NCBI GenBank assembly: GCA_002401525.1 | Contig: NVTH01000139.1 | Coordinates: 1,007-9,166 of the forward strand | DNA: 8,160 bases | Direction: 5' to 3' | DNA from: Moraxellaceae bacterium | Lineage (GTDB): Bacteria; Pseudomonadota; Gammaproteobacteria; Pseudomonadales; UBA3067 | In this document: positions 6,132 through 8,160 of the stretch, piece by piece | How the letters are laid out: each line of letters starts with the position of its first letter | Position numbering within the stretch: position 1 is the first letter of the stretch | Made by a program: the position numbers and the translations under genes | Notes under the pieces: model-generated | The model's input: only the letters and a program-made list of their open reading frames with translations | The model's database searches: none | Told to the model about the DNA's origin: nothing

Positions 6132-8160
6132 ATGAATCCAGAACGAATTGACGCGCTCACGGAAATAATTTCGGCGTCCTGCGATGATCTACAGCAAAGC
6201 AGTCAAAAGCCCGACGCAGACATTAATCTACTCTCGGGCATAGACCACGTGGAAAATATCGCCTTTGCCGCACAGATGGTAGAGATGGGATGTTTGGAAG
6301 AAATATGCCACGAAATTAATCACGTGTTGTTCGATTCGCCCAGCGAAAACTCACACAGCCCTTCCGAACGAATCGGTATTTTAACCGCCTGGACCCAACA
6401 CGTTTTAGCATTTCTACGACACCCCGAAGACCCCGAACTGGCTGCAAAAATCACCACGTTTTTGCCGGATGAATTACGCGCGCATTACACCCAACGTTTA
6501 TTAAATCAAGATGCTGCCAATCCAGAGGTTTCTAATCCAGACTCTACGAATGCGACGGTCAATCTCGATAGCCAATCAAAGCTCAACACACCCGACCTAA
6601 CGCTGGTGTCCAACGCAACGCAATCCGAAACGGACGCCTCTAGCGATCTCCAAAACGAACTCATGGGCGTGTTCCTGGTTGAGCTGGATGAAGTACACGA
6701 ACAACTCGACGGTCTATTTAATCAAATAATCCAATCCGATTCCCAATCACAGACTCCACTCTGGACCAGCTACCTTGCATTGGTACAACGAGTCAAAGAA
6801 ACCGCCACTTTAGTGAATTTATTAGGCGTGGCGCAAGTGTGCTTGTTTGTCGAAGACAACATTAACCCGCTTGTGACCCAGGATTCGCCCTTTGCTGACG
6901 ACCTCAATGATACTAACCCTAACACCGCTAACCCAGAACAAAACGCCGAAGCGTTGGCATTCGCATTTAATCAATGGATCCCGCTCACCCAACAGTATTT
7001 ACTACAGGCAAACGACGACGTAGTCTTCGCGCTGATCAATCACCTCGAGTCCAGCGCCTGGCCTCAGCCATTAAAAGAAGACCATGCACAACGACTGCTC
7101 ACCTTATTAGTGAATTATCGCAGCACGAATTCAGACAGCCTGGACCATGAAATAATCCCGACTAAAGCATCCGCGAAAGACGTCAGCTTAATCGTAGCCG
7201 CGGACGCGAGCGTCGAAATAGTGGACATTTTCTTAAGCGAATTGCCCCAGCAAACCCAAAGCTTGTCCAAAGCCGTGGCGGACATTAATGCCAACCGCAA
7301 TCGCGCCGATAATCTACAATCAGCCCAACGCCTCGCCCACACCTTAAAAGGCGCGTCGAATTTAATTGGCGTGCGAGGCATCGCCAATGTAAGTCACTAC
7401 TTAGAAGATATATTAATTACCCTTGGAAAATCGGACGATTCCTTACTACTACCCGTTGAAGACTCTTTACTACCCGTTGAAGACTCTTTACCACTACTCG
7501 TTGAAGACTCTTTACCATTACAAATTAAAGACCTCATCCAAGAAACCTGCGATTGCCTTGAAGACATGGCGGACAGTTTAATTGCTAACCCTCAAGGCAC
7601 TGTTTCAGATCTCGCTGGGCAGACGCCCATGAGTTATGTCAGCGTACTACAAAAGATTTTGGATTTCCTCAATGGAAAAGACACCCACGAATCCACACCG
7701 AATGCCAACGACACGCAGAATTTAGCAGTAAAGATCTCCTCTTTAGAAATAGGACCAGAAACAACCCAGGCAGCCGCCCCGCCTTCAGAACGGGAATTAG
7801 AACTAGAACCAAGCCAAAATCAAAATCAAGAGCAAGAGCAGCCCTCGGTAGAAACCCTGCGTATTCCAGTCAAAATAATTGAGTCGCTATTTTCCCTAGT
7901 GGAAGAACTCACCGTTCAAATGGGTGCCACCCATGACAAGGTCAAACAACTGGTTAAAACCAAAGACGAACTTAAACAACAAGACAATCGTATTCAAGAA
8001 AAACGTTTTGAATTAGAAAATGTCGTCGACGTGCGCGGCATCGTCAGCCGCCACCGCCATCCGGCGATGGTCACCGGCTACACGCTGGACGGCGCCTGGG
8101 GCTATCTGGAGCATGATTGGGTCGCCACCAAGGGCACCTTCATCTTCGAGCCGGCGGGCG
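6132..8160 (+). CDS. chpA: ChpA-type hybrid histidine kinase, N-terminal part (3' end chimeric)
   Basis: An open frame of 676 codons that runs off the window. It begins with a degenerate HPt-like region (about 1-130), then a second HPt-like bundle (about 176-245) where the phospho-His position is K222, so it probably cannot be phosphorylated. A true HPt domain spans about 357-430, with H403 in AHTLKGAS. After acidic/Gln-rich linkers, about 577-636 (LRIPVKIIESLFSLVEELT, then a coiled coil ending FELENVVDVRG) matches the region of ChpA/CheA kinases leading into the dimerisation domain. ATPase, CheW and receiver domains would follow but are not in the window. From about residue 637 the sequence turns cupin-like and GC-rich, so the ChpA part is reliable only to about 8040. 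Start: in-frame TAA at 6120-6122, first ATG 6132, weak AAAGAG at 6114. ChpA phosphorylates PilG and PilH in response to PilJ. Confidence 0.82.
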   Translation, partial: MNPERIDALTEIISASCDDLQQSSQKPDADINLLSGIDHVENIAFAAQMVEMGCLEEICHEINHVLFDSPSENSHSPSERIGILTAWTQHVLAFLRHPEDPELAAKITTFLPDELRAHYTQRLLNQDAANPEVSNPDSTNATVNLDSQSKLNTPDLTLVSNATQSETDASSDLQNELMGVFLVELDEVHEQLDGLFNQIIQSDSQSQTPLWTSYLALVQRVKETATLVNLLGVAQVCLFVEDNINPLVTQDSPFADDLNDTNPNTANPEQNAEALAFAFNQWIPLTQQYLLQANDDVVFALINHLESSAWPQPLKEDHAQRLLTLLVNYRSTNSDSLDHEIIPTKASAKDVSLIVAADASVEIVDIFLSELPQQTQSLSKAVADINANRNRADNLQSAQRLAHTLKGASNLIGVRGIANVSHYLEDILITLGKSDDSLLLPVEDSLLPVEDSLPLLVEDSLPLQIKDLIQETCDCLEDMADSLIANPQGTVSDLAGQTPMSYVSVLQKILDFLNGKDTHESTPNANDTQNLAVKISSLEIGPETTQAAAPPSERELELEPSQNQNQEQEQPSVETLRIPVKIIESLFSLVEELTVQMGATHDKVKQLVKTKDELKQQDNRIQEKRFELENVVDVRGIVSRHRHPAMVTGYTLDGAWGYLEHDWVATKGTFIFEPAG
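7452..7517 (+). repeat. In-frame tandem repeat in chpA (VEDSL units)
   Basis: CGTTGAAGACTCTTTAC occurs at 7454-7470, 7475-7491 and 7499-7515, spaced 21 and then 24 bp. The units encode LLPVEDS, LLPVEDS and LPLLVEDS, just after the HPt domain that carries H403. All spacings are multiples of three, so the frame is kept. It looks like a recent minisatellite expansion in an acidic linker. Confidence 0.85.
8037..8160 (+). other. Cupin (dihydroxyacetophenone dioxygenase-like) fragment, probable chimeric join
   Basis: The translation from about residue 636 of the chpA frame has the cupin metal-site pattern GIVSRHRHP (H641, H643), then GYTLDGAWGYLEHDW and FIFEPAG. This order matches what I know of 2,4'-dihydroxyacetophenone dioxygenase-type cupins, small iron enzymes that have no place inside a chemotaxis kinase. 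GC over 8031-8160 is about 69%, against about 39% in the preceding 130 bases, and Leu and Ala codons shift to CTG and GCG/GCC. The start of the cupin protein is missing and the fragment runs off the window. The junction lies within about 8022-8045. An assembly or library chimera is the simplest explanation; a true in-frame fusion is possible but unlikely. Confidence 0.7.

Noticed and set aside
7115..7387. Minus-strand open frame opposite chpA (and similar minus-strand frames opposite pilG, the binding protein and pilJ)
   Set aside because: They lie wholly inside well-supported plus-strand genes, give low-complexity Ser/Arg/Leu-rich products and lack start signals; they are shadows of the real frames.
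6132..8160. A genuine ChpA-cupin fusion enzyme as a new system
   Set aside because: The abrupt GC and codon shift at the domain switch, the missing cupin N-terminus and loss of the kinase core point to a chimera before novelty.

Overview
The window holds a Pil-Chp type chemosensory gene cluster, the system that controls type IV pili (twitching, surface sensing), read entirely on the plus strand. The order is PilG-like response regulator, PilH response regulator, PilI CheW-like adaptor, a periplasmic ABC-type substrate-binding protein, PilJ-like methyl-accepting protein, and the N-terminal part of a ChpA-type hybrid kinase. This gene order, the PilG/PilH/PilJ signature segments and the AT-leaning coding style (many TTA/AAA/AAT codons) suggest a gammaproteobacterium. 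The genus cannot be told from the sequence.

Layout: 1-687 is non-coding. It begins with a short REP-like GC hairpin and three 20-bp direct repeats, continues as AT-rich DNA with a 15-bp stem-loop (405-444), and ends in a likely promoter region for the cluster: an extended -10 element inside an ACTGTCA-N14-TGACAGT inverted repeat, then a 14-bp direct repeat at 21-bp period. The genes follow: pilG (688-1644) and pilH (1641-2006) overlap by 4 bp; a 108-bp palindromic dispersed-repeat-like element fills the gap before pilI (2172-2714); then come the substrate-binding protein (2807-4075), pilJ (4133-6055) and chpA (6132 to the window end).

Working model (inference): the exported binding protein captures a small molecule in the periplasm and presents it to the short helical sensor domain of PilJ. 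PilJ, through PilI, controls ChpA, which phosphorylates PilG and PilH. No transport permease or ATPase gene accompanies the binding protein, so it looks like a sensor accessory and not part of a transporter. This extra gene in an otherwise standard cluster is the most interesting biology here.

The last ~120-140 bases are suspicious. GC content jumps from about 39% (7901-8030) to about 69% (8031-8160), and the translation switches in frame from ChpA to what looks like a metal-binding cupin of the 2,4'-dihydroxyacetophenone dioxygenase type. A chimeric join (assembly artefact) is the likeliest explanation. The true kinase core of ChpA is therefore not seen, and the terminal segment should not be treated as part of ChpA without checking.
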